DNA of 64,000 nucleotides from Oikopleura dioica (taxonomy: Eukaryota > Chordata > Appendicularia > Copelata > Oikopleuridae), in NCBI GenBank assembly GCA_907165135.1, contig OU015569.1, positions 11,160,501 to 11,224,500 on the forward strand, read 5' to 3'. The notes under the pieces are model-generated. The model searched no databases, had not been told where the DNA came from, and worked only from the letters and a program-made list of their open reading frames with translations. The translations under genes and the position numbers were made by a program. Shown here one piece after another: positions 19,780-30,451 of this stretch (positions within the stretch are counted from its first letter, which is position 1; every line of letters starts with the position of its first letter).

Positions 19780-20759
19780 ATGGAAGTTGATTCTCAAAGT
19801 CGGATTTCTACCCGCAATGCCAAAGCGAGATTACGGGCGAAGACTATGAACGAGGCGATGGAAGAACTTAACGAAATGAGTCGAAAACATCTCGTTAAAA
19901 GGAAGCGTTGTCCTGGAAAGAAGCGTCATGTAAGAAATCAACTATGAGCTCGTTTTATGGAAATTATTTCAGACAAAACTGTGCACTCTTCGCAACACAA
20001 AAGACGTGATCTTAATAATGGAGGAGGAGCTTGCTGAGTACGAAACTGGGCTTGAAAACCTGTGTAGAATGCCTGAATTAGGGGTTAAAAAATCTTTAAT
20101 GAAAAGCAACGGGGCCTTTCCGAAAAGATTGGAAAGGAAATAGCGCGGCTTTCAACCCTGAGTCAGGTATTCTACACAGGTTTCCGAGCCCAGGTACGAA
20201 AGGCACAATAAACTGCTAGAAAAGTATGTTTCGGATAACGATGGATTCTTGCGGACACAGCAAGAAAGATCGGAAAATAAGCGAAAAGAAGATGAGAAAA
20301 AACAAGCTCTTCTTGTGGCTCAGTACGAAAAGGACATTTCCAACTACGAAAGCGAGCTGGAAAAGATCAGGCTGGAGCTCGCAAAATGCAAAGAAGAACT
20401 GAAATCGAAAGGAGAATCGCGCCGCGATTCAGTTGAAAAGCAGTCGACGAAGAAAATAAAGATTGAAATCAATAATAACGACAATTCGACAAACAAATTC
20501 ATCAAGCTTGAGCCGCAAGGTAATTCATATCCATTTCTATATCAAATAAAATATCCCGTTAGATTTCATCCCTCCATCGCCGAAATCAAGAGGATCGAAG
20601 CTGAAATCGAAAAAGCGCGTTTCTTTCTCCCCGGAGAATCAGATCCGCGTGTTCAAAAGAGAAGCTGGCAGAACAATGCGTCCACTACCGGTTCCATACC
20701 GGCGTATACAAACTCGCAGAACTGGCAAAGCTGTTCGAAAAACAACCCGTCCGTCATGA
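19780..20759 (+). CDS. array gene E: coiled-coil relative with RVxF, coding exon interrupted by a MITE
   Basis: Coding pieces 19780-19929, 19973-20037/20045, about 20194-20519 and 20563-20759. With the MITE and one target copy removed the frame is 245 residues. The RING module is absent; instead it has MEVDSQSRISTRNAKARLR and a long Glu/Lys coiled coil (KDISNYESELEKIRLEL). The third coding exon ends with a decayed SIM exon (IKIEINNNDNSTNKFIKLE), and the last exon carries KSKKRVSFSPENQIRVF and the family's TMRPLP. Membership is shown by the shared upstream box, the GTAATTC splice context and shared 3' flank. The MITE is removable as a GT-AG intron (see findings), so the gene may still be functional. 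Confidence 0.68.
20038..20201. repeat. GTACGAAA target duplication bracketing the MITE
   Basis: Exact 8-bp copies at both edges; the first copy supplies GT and the element end supplies AG for a precise intron 20038-20193. Confidence 0.85.
20046..20193. mobile_element. 148-bp MITE in coding exon of gene E, 8-bp TSD
   Basis: Begins CTGGGCTTG and ends CCGAGCCCAG; flanked by GTACGAAA at 20038-20045 and 20194-20201. Carries the family hallmarks ACCTGTGTAGAA and CCCTGAGTCAGG...CTACACAGG. Same family as 50512-50715 and 56618-56850. An 8-bp duplication fits hAT-like or related transposases. Confidence 0.88.
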
Positions 20760-21205
20760 CGATTATGAAATTTAAAAATGCCTCTTTTTATCATTATTTT
20801 TTAAAACCATTTCTTGCTCTTTCTTTCTTTGCACATAATAATTTTTTGTAAATTCATCGAATCATTTTTGAACATAACCATTTTTCACCTGTATATTTGC
20901 CTTCCTGTAAAAACTTTAAAACTGATAAATATAACGTCATTGTCAATAATTCGACAAACAAAAAACGACGGAGTTTTTATTCATTCAGGAAACAAAAATA
21001 ACTACTGCAGGCTTTTTCGAAAATCTTCCTCGAGCTCTAAAAGCAAAATTTACAGTTATCAGATTTCTTTTCTTTTACCGCTTTCAATCAGTTTGAGCGC
21101 TTCCTCCACTGCTTTTGAGCTATTTTCGCTGTCGTAAACGTCTGAGAATAGATTTCAAGCTCGCTGTTTCTCAATTCTCATTCTTCAAAAAGAAGAAACA
21201 TTCGC

Positions 21206-23396
21206 TTAAAATCCGTTTCCTAGAGCATCAATAGTTTCCATGTTGTTTTCCCATTTCATGTTTTTGATGAAGTTGTCGATGAAGTCCAGTCTGCTCAATT
21301 GGTCATGCGCCGAGAGCTCGAAAAAGTAACTCGCGTATCTGGCGCCGCAAGAATGTCGCCAGACTCAATCATTTCGTCGACGTGTCTTTCCATCGCGTCG
21401 GTAAACCGCTCCTTCACCCAATCCAGCACTTCTGCGAGCGTTGGCCGTCCTTTGTTCTCGAACTCGGGGTGGTGCTCGGAGAAGTTCACTCCTGCGTTCA
21501 GCTTTTTCTGCAGCAAGTCGCACTTGTTCAGCACCACGATTGGCCTGATTCATCAATTGACAGGTGGTTAATGGGGAACAGTACCTGAAAGACCTGCGAA
21601 TCCTGCCGCCAAATTTGGGCAAGCCAAAGATCCGAATCGTCTGGTAAAACAACGACGCAGCGTAAAAGAGCTTATTCAACCCGTCGCGGCGTTTTTCGTC
21701 AAACTCATCAACTTGAAGCCACAAGTTTTGTCAAAGCCGCTTTCAACAAAATTACCTGCGATGACAAACATGATCTGACCCGTGTTTTTCAAATACTGCA
21801 GCCAGCGTGCTCGCTCGCATAAGCTCCCATTTAAGGGACCTTGGCGAGCTAGCTGAGGCGCGACTTCATGAGCGCCTCATTCATTTTTGACTTCCGATAT
21901 TTTGAAAATTCTCTCTGCAAACATAATCTACAGACACTCCTCTTTCTATTCTTGTTTTTAGTTTTTGTCTATCATTTGTAATTCAGGCGCTATGGTCGAA
22001 AAGAGAAGTTCATCTTCAAAAGATTCAGCACTTTCATTTTTCAAGATATGAAATTATAATTACATTCACCGGAAAGCCCAGAAAATTCTGTACAAAAGTT
22101 ACCTAATGGGGTTTTATGAAAATCATTGATGTAGTGGTAAGAATCTGTAATCCATAGTAATTAGCGCGCGCTTCGCGGAAATCAAGCGCAAACAAGCCAA
22201 AATAATGCCTCGCGGAGCGCGAACGCCCGCTGTGGAACCGATCCACTCCGGAAAAACTCACCTTGCACTCGGCAGGTTATTGTTATCATAACCCCATTAG
22301 GTAACTTTTGTACAGAATTTGGGCTTTCCGGTGAATGTCATTATAATTTTATATCTTGAAAAATGAAAGTGCTGAATCCTTTTGAAGATGAACTTCTCTT
22401 TTCGACCATAGCGCCTGAATTACAAATGATAGAAAAACTAAAAGCAAGAATAGAAAGAGGAGTGTCTGTAGATTTTGTTTGCAAAAAGAATTTTGAAAAT
22501 AGCTCATGTCAAAAATCAATGAAGCGCTCCTGAAGTCGCGCTTCAGCCAGCTCGCCAAGGTCCCTTAACCGAGTCCGAAATCGATTCCTTTTCAATTTTT
22601 CCCATGAAAATAAAAAATAGGTCCCATTATGGGAACTAAGAAAAAGTGACCATATCTCTCAATTCATGGAAATTTACGATGGGAAAAATTCCCATATTTT
22701 TCTTCTTAGAAAAATTTCAGGAATGAGATAAAATATCTTTTGGACTCTGCCTCCAACATCTGTAATCAAAGTAGCAGCAGTATCTTCAAGATTGATTTTG
22801 AAGGTCTCTCCACCGACTGTTGGGGAATAGATCTTCAGCAAATCTTTCTAGGGCTAAAAGAAAATAACAAGAACATTCAATTTCAATGTTGAAGTAGCCC
22901 GTTTCTTCAGTCGTCGGATAAAAACTGTCGGAAATGATCCGTTGATACTGCGCTAGAAAAACTTTTCAAAGTATTTGTGCTCTTCGTCCATTTCTTGAAT
23001 GGTGAACCACAGCGATTGGGAAGTCATGAAGGGTAAACTCTTCTCCAAGACGGTTTCGATGTTGTCTCGATTTCTCGGCTGGGTCAAGTTCTTGGCGGCG
23101 CTGATGACAAACTGGGCTGAAAACGAGTCGCTGGAATTGATTCGGTTCACTTCGAGGTTTTTCTTTGCTATATTTTCTTTCGCAAGCTTTTTACTGTCGC
23201 TATAAATGATCATTACTCGCTTGGCAGCTTGTTCCTATGAGTCCAAAAGATATTTTCGAATTTCATTTGTGCCTCTTCTGGCTTCGTTTTTGTCCGGCCA
23301 GTCGGAGTCAAAATTGCTCTTGATTATTTTCATTACAGTAGATTTGCCAGCGAATTCCGTTCCAAGAAGAATTGTGGAAGAGCTTTCCAGACAAAA
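21206..23396 (-). pseudogene. divergent G-protein alpha subunit-like gene, frame interrupted
   Basis: Colinear with heterotrimeric G alpha: P-loop ILLGTEFAGKST near 23340, helical domain with VMIIYSDSKKL and QRIISDSFYPT, switch region DLLKIYSPTVGGETF, DVGGR, then RARWLQYLKNTGQIMFVIAVDEFDEKR (shown in part), the NKCD box in VVLNKCDLLQKKL, and a C-terminal SAHDQ. The catalytic Arg of switch I and the Gln of DVGGQ are replaced, so GTP hydrolysis should be poor. An in-frame TAG lies at 23235-23237. Two frameshifts sit at five-base homopolymers (21321-21325 and 22957-22961), where one extra base restores the frame, so those may be sequence errors. A 738-bp element occupies the intron after DVGGR. 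Pseudogene versus active divergent paralogue is unresolved. Confidence 0.55.
21831..22568. mobile_element. TTAA-bounded foldback element
   Basis: Both ends read TTAAGGGACCTTGGCGAGCT (right end in inverse). The inverted arms are about 270 bp with scattered differences and contain TACAGACACTCC and AATTCAGGCGC strings. Middle about 120 bp, GC-rich. TTAA at both edges suggests a TTAA-targeting (piggyBac-like) transposase, but the terminal GGG is not the usual CCC. It lies in an intron of the G-alpha-like gene. Confidence 0.7.
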
Positions 23397-23810
23397 AACA
23401 TTTTTTAATAAAATTTAAGAATTAGGCTCAAATTAATCGAAATATCGGTTTTTAATTGTCACAGTCGGATTCAGCATGTCCGATTACCCAAGAAACCGAG
23501 TTTTGACCAAGAAAATCGATGAAAAAAATTTTGAGGAAAAAGACCATAAGAGCAAAATCTGCTCTTCGAGTTGGGTCTCAATTAATGGCTCGGGAGGTCA
23601 GGAGCAAGGTGTTGCTCTAGCCAATGCATGAGCTGCAAATGTAGACGTTGCTGCAGGTAGTCATCAAGTCTGGGCAGATGTTCTGCCTGCAGCGGCAGTG
23701 GTAACACAGCCTTCGAAATGATTATCGAATTTTTGCCGCTCTCGAACGGAGAGCTATTTTCACTAAACCTCTTCTTGTCTACTAGACAGGCTCTGTTGTG
23801 GCTGGAGCTA

Positions 23811-24226
23811 GGGTCGGCACCAACCACTATTTTCCCAGGTCGGGTTGGTCGGTCTCCCAGAAATTGGGCGAAATCCGTGGTCGCTTTGGTGCGTCGGGTC
23901 GCCTTACTTTTTGGTCGGTCGGTGGTCGGTTTTTGGTCGGGTCGGGTTGTCTTTAAGACAATAAAAAATCATTTTTTTTTCAATTTGGGAGCGCTCGAGG
24001 CATTTTATTGAGGCAGTTGAACGTAGGTTTCCGACCAAAAACCGACCAATCAGACCAAAAAACACTCACCGACCGACCAAAACTGACCTAAAACCGACCA
24101 TCGTCCGACCAAATCCGACCAGCGACCAAATTAAGAAGAAAAATCTTAGGCTGGGTTGGTCGGAACTCTAATCAACCCGACCGAACCCGACCAGGTCGGG
24201 TTTTGGTCGGTGGTCGGTGCCGACCC
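23811..24226. mobile_element. GTCGG-rich foldback element with TA target
   Basis: Ends GGGTCGGCACC and GGTGCCGACCC are inverted, each followed by TA (CTA on the left, TAG on the right), as for Tc1/mariner-type insertion. The body is dense in GGTCGG on the left and CCGACC on the right, so the whole unit folds on itself. The flanks (23582-23800 and 24244-24480, minus strand) contain open stretches that may be exons of an unidentified gene, not resolved. Confidence 0.65.
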
Positions 24227-25230
24227 TAGGTCTGGAGACAGCCTCAGTTCAGGCGATCCCAAGTGCTAGTAGAATAAGAAACAAGCTTTGTATTTTTCCT
24301 CATTCTATCAATTTCAAGCCCGAATAACCGATTGGAGATTGTTTTTGTCTGGAAGCTCTCATTATATGATTTATCGTCGGCAGTTCCGTTTCTGTCTTGA
24401 TAAATTCTCGCAAAGCGGATCGAACAGCTTCTCTTCAAAGAACAGCTCAATCATTCACGGCCTTATTTTTGGCTACCTGTTCATAAACTGAGAAGTGTTC
24501 GGAAAACAGGGGCAGAACGTCGATCGCAAAGTTCTCTCGGTTTCTTAGCGCTAGTTTTCAATTTTTTCATCATTTTTAGAGAAATTTTTTGTTAAATTAT
24601 TTTGTTAAAAACTGTTTCTTCCTCGAACTCGATCATTCTGACTGAGCACGGGCAGCGTTTTTGACGGGTTTAAAAGCATGTTTGAAGGAGAATAAAAAAA
24701 CGACTTAAAGTTTTTTTGAAAGGAAGAATAAAGGATCATCGATCAGAAAATGCACATTTTAATTGACTCCGAATCAAAAATGCAAATTAACGAATTTTTC
24801 GCTGCTTTTGTTTTTGACTTTATTGATACTTTGAGGACTCAATTGTATTTCGTTGCAAACAAAAAACAACATCGAAGTTTATTTCTTAAAATGTTTATTC
24901 CGATTGGAAACTACTGGTAATTAAAGGCAGTTTATTGATAAAATTGGCACTAATCAAGTTAGGTTCTCAATGTTGCGGATGGCGATTAGGGTATTCGACT
25001 TCGCCAGTGATCGGATTGTAACGCCCGGATCCTCCTTGCAAGTATTTGAATGGTCTCTTATGAAATGGAGGAAGGTAAACTTTCGGAATTGCCCTAGTTC
25101 GTCCGGTTTTACTGAAGAATACATTTTGAATTTTAAGATTCAACATCGTTGCTACCTTATGCTTTCACTAATGGCCAAAGAAGACTGAGCCCATCTCGTT
25201 GAACAAAAAGAAGTACTTCCCGAATGAATC

Positions 25231-26589
25231 TTATATGTTTAGTGACTGTGGCTGGGTTGGGGTTAGGGTTACCGTTTCATTGTCGCTATTGTTAACTTCT
25301 CGGCGAGGATTTGTAAAAAATGGCAAAACTTCTGCTTCCCAGGCTGAATTCCCATACTGGAAAGCTTCATCTGGCTCAATGACCTCTGTTTCTCTTTTCA
25401 GAAGATCTTGGTCATCTTCTATTGATTGGTTCTGGCAGACTGCTTCTTCAAAATTATCGAGTTCAAGCTGAATATATTTGCAAGTAGAGCTAGTCAATAT
25501 GAAAATAACTTACCTTTGGAGCAATCGAATTGGTAGAAGAAAGATTTTCCTTCCTAATGTCTTTTACCTCCATTTCTAGCCTTCTGAAGTCCTTCTCCAT
25601 TTCATTTTTCAATACTTCCTCTTGTGAAACGGCACCACTTACTTTCTTCTGTTTAATCGGCGTTTCTTCTTTTTTCTTTTTTGTCTTTTTCTTTTCCACT
25701 GTGACCCACTCAGCATCATCATCAGAATAATCGAGCTCAAGCTAAAATACCAAGTATTTACGGAGATGAATAAATTGAAAAGAGTACCTGAGAAGCAGGA
25801 GCATCGGAATATGAAGAATCCTTCTCTCGATTCTTCTTTTGTAACTGACTCTTTTCAATAATCGGTTTTTCTTGTTTCTTGTTTTTCTGGTCGACTTTTT
25901 TCGCGGGCTGCTTCTTCTGTGTTTTCTTTGATTTTTGAATTGCGAGTTCTAACTTTGTTTTTGCTTTTCGATCTTCGTCTTCGACCCATTCCGGGATTTT
26001 GTATTCTTTATTACGATAATATAAAACTGGGAAAAGAAATCTTGGGTCTTGGGCTGCCTCGAGATCATTAACAGCATCGAATTTAATTGCTGGCACTAAA
26101 TTTGGGGAATTTCTAAAAAAGAGGCGGCAGAAAAATTTTACCATTTTTATTTTTTGAAATCAACAAGGTGCAGTTCTCGTATGGCTTTTTTGGAAGGAGA
26201 AGATAACTGTCTCTGTTAAACATTAAGGCGTCGTCTCCAGGATCGTCGCATATTTTCGCAAACAATTCCACTAATTTCTTCAATTTTGTTCGTTTTGTCA
26301 AAAGAATTGCTTCGTAGCCGTCCAAGTCCAAAAGTGGGTAGTCGACCAATTGTTCCAGAAAAGACCCGATTTGGGGTTGAGAATCATCCATTCCCGGTAT
26401 TTGAATTCCGAAGTTATATCTGCCCTCGCTCACTTTTCCAAGATCCCTTTGCGACGTTTCCATCATCGAAATGATGTCAACTTTTCGCAGCATTTCTTGC
26501 TCGATTCGATACCGCGGATTGTCTTCGTCTATTGGAGGTCTTCTGATTCTCTTGTTTTTCAAAAAAAATGATCGCCATGGAGGGCTCAT
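25231..26589 (-). CDS. unrecognised charged protein, 406 aa, probably nuclear
   Basis: Exons 26142-26589, 25788-26095, 25514-25741 and 25231-25467; introns are all 46 bp GT-AG and the frame holds throughout. The N-terminal 190 residues look globular (YRIEQEMLRKVDIISMMETS, SFLEQLVDYPLLDLDGYEA, DPRFLFPVLYYRNKEYKIPE); the rest is very Lys/Glu-rich with NLS-like KKKKTKKKKEE strings. Exons 3 and 4 both start LELD(Y/N), a sign of exon duplication. The last codons (TLTPTQPQ) are encoded by a CCCTAA-type telomere-like run, so part of the C terminus came from a repeat. No family recognised. Confidence 0.7.
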
Positions 26590-26961
26590 TTCAGAGCTTC
26601 GTATGCAATTAAAAGTTGGAGCTCAGCTGGGCGAAATCTCAAAGATAGTAATTTTTTCTCGTGACTCAACGTATGAGTCATGCATACTGAGGGTCTTTGG
26701 CAGGAAAGCCAGCTTTTAATGCCCAAGAAGTTTTTGGCATTTTGGTCAATTTTCTTTCGATAGCAATTGAAAAGTCAGTAAAATTCGGATTTTCTTGGGA
26801 GTTATCAAAACCGGTACTATTCTTGAGCTCCTTGTTCACAGTCTATCTCGCTAAAATCTGATTTTTCTCGAAGAAAAGGATCAGCAATATAAGCTCGAAA
26901 ATCTCAATTTCCAATTATTCTAAAATATCTCAAATTCGAAAAATTTTCGAAAAGCAAGAAA

Positions 26962-27150
26962 ATGCAACTTTCCAAGATCCAAGATCTTCCTTGGCTGGTA
27001 AAGAGGAAAATCAAAGCTGCAAGAACTCGAGTCCGAAATTTCGGAATCCGAACTCTTTCTGCGACGGAGAATTTCACTAATCAGAAGAAACAGCAAATTC
27101 ACGACAAACTCAGAAAGATGACAAAACTGATCCCTCTTCTCAAGAAATAA
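26962..27150 (+). CDS. 62-codon basic ORF in a dispersed repeat
   Basis: Open frame MQLSKIQDLPWLVKRK... ending TKLIPLLKK, basic throughout. A diverged reverse copy with a broken frame lies at 13440-13632. It may be an exon captured or spread by duplication, or a non-coding repeat that happens to be open. No neighbours support a multi-exon model. Confidence 0.3.
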   Translation: MQLSKIQDLPWLVKRKIKAARTRVRNFGIRTLSATENFTNQKKQQIHDKLRKMTKLIPLLKK

Positions 27151-27486
27151 AATCTCTTCCTGAATGGAATCTTTTCGAAATTGTCCCAGAAAATGAAGTT
27201 GCTTGGTGTTTTTGATGTTATTTTCGAGCTGGATGGGTGTCATTTTATTGATATGCAGGTTTAAGGTTTAATTTCATTGATTTAGCGATCGTCTTTTGAA
27301 TTATTAAAAGCTAATTCGCGGTGGCCGAGAAAAAAAACTAACTCTCTCAAGGCGCTACTCGCTCGTATCGTCAATAATTTCGTCACTACAAGCTGCTACT
27401 GAAGTATGATCTGTTCATGTTTTTCTCTGGCGCGGGATTCAACAATCACTCTGCTCGGAATTTACTTATGAATTGAATTCACCTTG

Positions 27487-28980
27487 TTGAATCCTCGAAG
27501 GACCCGAAAGAGAAAGCGCTTCCCACAATCAAAGTGAGTGGCCCTTTAAAAAATTTATTGGGACGGGGAGAGTTTCATTTTAGAGCAACGCATTCGCGAA
27601 TTTCTCCAGTCCTGACACGCAGACAGACAATAAGGACATAATGGACATGTCACTCATCAACTACGAGATGAAGAAGAGACCCCCGATCGAGAAAAATGTC
27701 GTTGTTTTTGAGTACGACAGAAGACGCTCGTTACAGAACAATCAACACAAATCAGTGTGCGGGGCTAATATTTTAGTTTAGGGGGCGCGCGCCGTCATAT
27801 CCGGGTTTTCATAGGTTTTCGTGTTGACACCCTTATTGAATAAAAAATATGCGTAGAGTTTTTCTAAAAAATAACATAGAGAAGCCCTTATTTTAAATCT
27901 TGAAGAGAAAAAAAACCCTAATCTTTACACGTTTATTTTTGAAGACCCTAAATTAAGTCTCATAAGTTTGACGATATTTGCTGACGAGCATTATAATTAG
28001 CCCCGACAATGTCCAAAGAACAGAAGAAGAAATCAACAAGGAAAAAGCAAATACACCAAGTTCGTCCTCCTCCGAAAGCATTTCTTCTTGCAAGGAAGTT
28101 CTGCAGTTGTCGCCAACTCCCGAGATGAAAAGAAGAAAAGACATATCCCCGACGCCCTCATTTGAGACGTCCTTTCACGAAGCTATTCCCCGTCAAGTGC
28201 CAGCAACAAGCTATATTTCCAAACGCTCGAGCATAATTTCCCAAACGACAGAAGGTCAAAATAAACCCTTTTCTCCACGTCAATTGACGGGTTCTTTAAG
28301 AAATCGTATCTGCGAGCAATGCACCGCTAGCTCGTTCGGATACTACTAATTCGTTGCAGTTCTCGTCGCTGCCGCCTTCTGACAGCTTCAGAAATGTCAA
28401 ATCAAAACGGGACTCACTCTTGTCACAAAACAGCGTCTCTTCATTATTAGCTGGTTGTTACAGGAGCGGAGGATAAAATCAAGGCTTCAACTAGAAATTT
28501 CGATAAGTAGATTATCAAGATTGTCAGCCTGTGAAGAAAGCCTGAGTCAGGGTTTTAAAGAGTTTTATCAAAAAAATTGTAAAATAGCTCTTTCAAACCC
28601 TGACTCAGTTTTTCTACAAAATTTGCCGACCTCAGACTGACGATAAGACAATAAATGCCCTGCTATCGCAAATGTCTAGTCGACAATCTTTAGAAACGCC
28701 ACTCGTGGTCCTTGAAATTATCTTCCTGAAGCATCAGCAACGAGCTGGAATACTTGGAAGAAGATGAAATCAGAAAACACAGACGGGCGTCGCGAAAGTC
28801 CACCGGCAAAGTCAAGCAAATTCTTGTTAAAGAAGTGGAAAGGAAAGTCGGGGATTAAAAATTAATTAATTGATTTCTTGATCAATTTAGCGAGTCGACT
28901 ACTGAAATAATCTCAGAAGAGCGAAACGAAGTAAAGCTTTGTAAGCTTCAAGAAAATGACTTTTGCGATGACTTGTAATA
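27487..28980 (+). CDS. probable multi-exon gene, model uncertain
   Basis: Several stretches read as exons on this strand: 27487-27535 with 27584-27780 (KEKALPTIK joined to SNAFANFSSPD and MSLINYEMKKRPPIEKN), 27998-28300 (Ser-rich, ISPTPSFETSFHEAIP), 28735-28858 (SNELEYLEEDEIRKHRRAS) and 28892-28977 (ending NDFCDDL). GT-AG introns link some but not all, and I found no start. The composition, Ser/Lys-rich with short conserved-looking patches, suggests a regulatory or nuclear protein. A short inverted MITE-like copy at 28537-28617 lies inside. Confidence 0.35.
28528..28626. mobile_element. short MITE-like hairpin of the CCTGAGTCAGGG family
   Basis: GCCTGAGTCAGGGTTTTAAA at the left pairs with AAACCCTGACTCAG at the right around a short AT-rich loop. 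Outer ends are diverged and no clean target duplication was seen. Confidence 0.5.
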
Positions 28981-29393
28981 CAGCAACGGATAATAAACGA
29001 TACAGTAATGACTCGCCTTGCAAGCGCCTTTCATTTCATCCCTAATTCGATTAAATTGCCACTCTCTTTCAATTAATAATTCTGGATGAAAGCCACGAAC
29101 CCAATCGATCACTTAAAAAAAACTAATAAAACTATCCAAGCTATGCATTTTCTCGTTGTTGTTTTCGAAATATTCGGTACACCTACTGAACTACAGTATT
29201 GCCTATTTTCTGAGATTGATGAGTTTTGTTTTTGAATATTTTGTTCTGATGTTTCTAGAACATGGGCTAAGATGAGGTTATTTTGAAAACTGAATTTAGT
29301 TCGGTCCTCATCATCCTCAAGGTAACTTGTATTTAATAAGTGTTGGACGTATTCGTATTTAAAATTATGTACATTAAAGTAAGCGATACCATC

Positions 29394-30102
29394 ATGCCAA
29401 AGAAAATTATCCAGAGGTTCATTTGTGCTGGTGGTGAAAAAGATGATTATCCAGAAGAAAACTCGGTCGCACAAGAATCTGTCTACCCTAGGTATGAAAA
29501 GCGGTTAATAATACTCTTTAATTTAATCCTAGTGCTCGTACCCCTCGGAGAAGATTATTTCCCCGAATCTTCTCGGCACGCCGAGAAAAAGAAGAAAAAA
29601 AACTGAAATCACCTGAAATTAGTCCTCGAAGTTTCAGTTCAACGATGACAATGGAGTCTTTAACTTTGTACCACGAATACAAAAACGAAGAAGAAAGAAA
29701 AGCGATGCTATGCGCGACAATTTTGGACGAGATTCTGACCAACGTGATGATGAAGACAAATCAACAAGGTAAAATCAATTTGTCTTTGTACTTTAAAAAT
29801 AACAGTCAGGGCGGCTAAAAGACGAAACATAAATCGCACTCTATAGCGCATTGTTGACTTGCATTGCGGACTTGCAATTCGCAATATCTTTTTTGCTGAT
29901 TTTTCGAAAAAAATCAAAGAAATTGCAAGTCCTGACTGTATACTTCATTTTGTTTAAAAACAAATCTGTTCTAGAAAAATAAAAATAGATATTTATTTTA
30001 GAAGAAGAAGCCAAAAAGACGATCTTTAGGAGAATTATCGACCGTGTGAAAGCATATCCTCCTCTTGGACTGTCAAAACAAGTACCAGAAGAAGAAGAAT
30101 GA
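29394..30102 (+). CDS. unrecognised 144-aa charged protein
   Basis: Exons 29394-29491, 29533-29768 and 30002-30102 join in frame (introns 41 and 233 bp, GT-AG) for 144 residues starting MPKKIIQRFICAGGEKDDYP and ending SKQVPEEEE. The centre has SARTPRRRLFPRIFSARR, arginine-rich, and a Met/Glu helix region (LTLYHEYKNEEERKAMLC). AT-rich DNA with AATAAA lies 40-60 bp after the stop. The larger intron contains a short inverted sequence (GACTTGCAATTCGC / AAATTGCAAGTCC). No family recognised. Confidence 0.6.
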
Positions 30103-30451
30103 GCATGAGTGACTCTATTGACAGATCATTTATTTTCAAATAATATATATTTAATAAATCAAATATTTCATATTGTCTAAGCTCTTTCTTTCAATTAATT
30201 ACTCTAGAAACTCCGAAAAACGTTTGATCAAAATTCAAGTAAAATCATCCAAGTTTACTTTTTCCCTTTATTCTAATTGGCACACTCGTCGGTACTGGCA
30301 AATCCAGTAAGCGGGGCATAAGTAAGCATGACGCCAAAAATCTGCGGGAAAGAACGAGGAGTCTTGCCCGGGGCACTCTCGCGCGGCTCTAGAAGAATAC
30401 CTTCTACTACTATTTTTAGCTAAAAATGGTCAAAATGAGGCCTTAGCAGTG

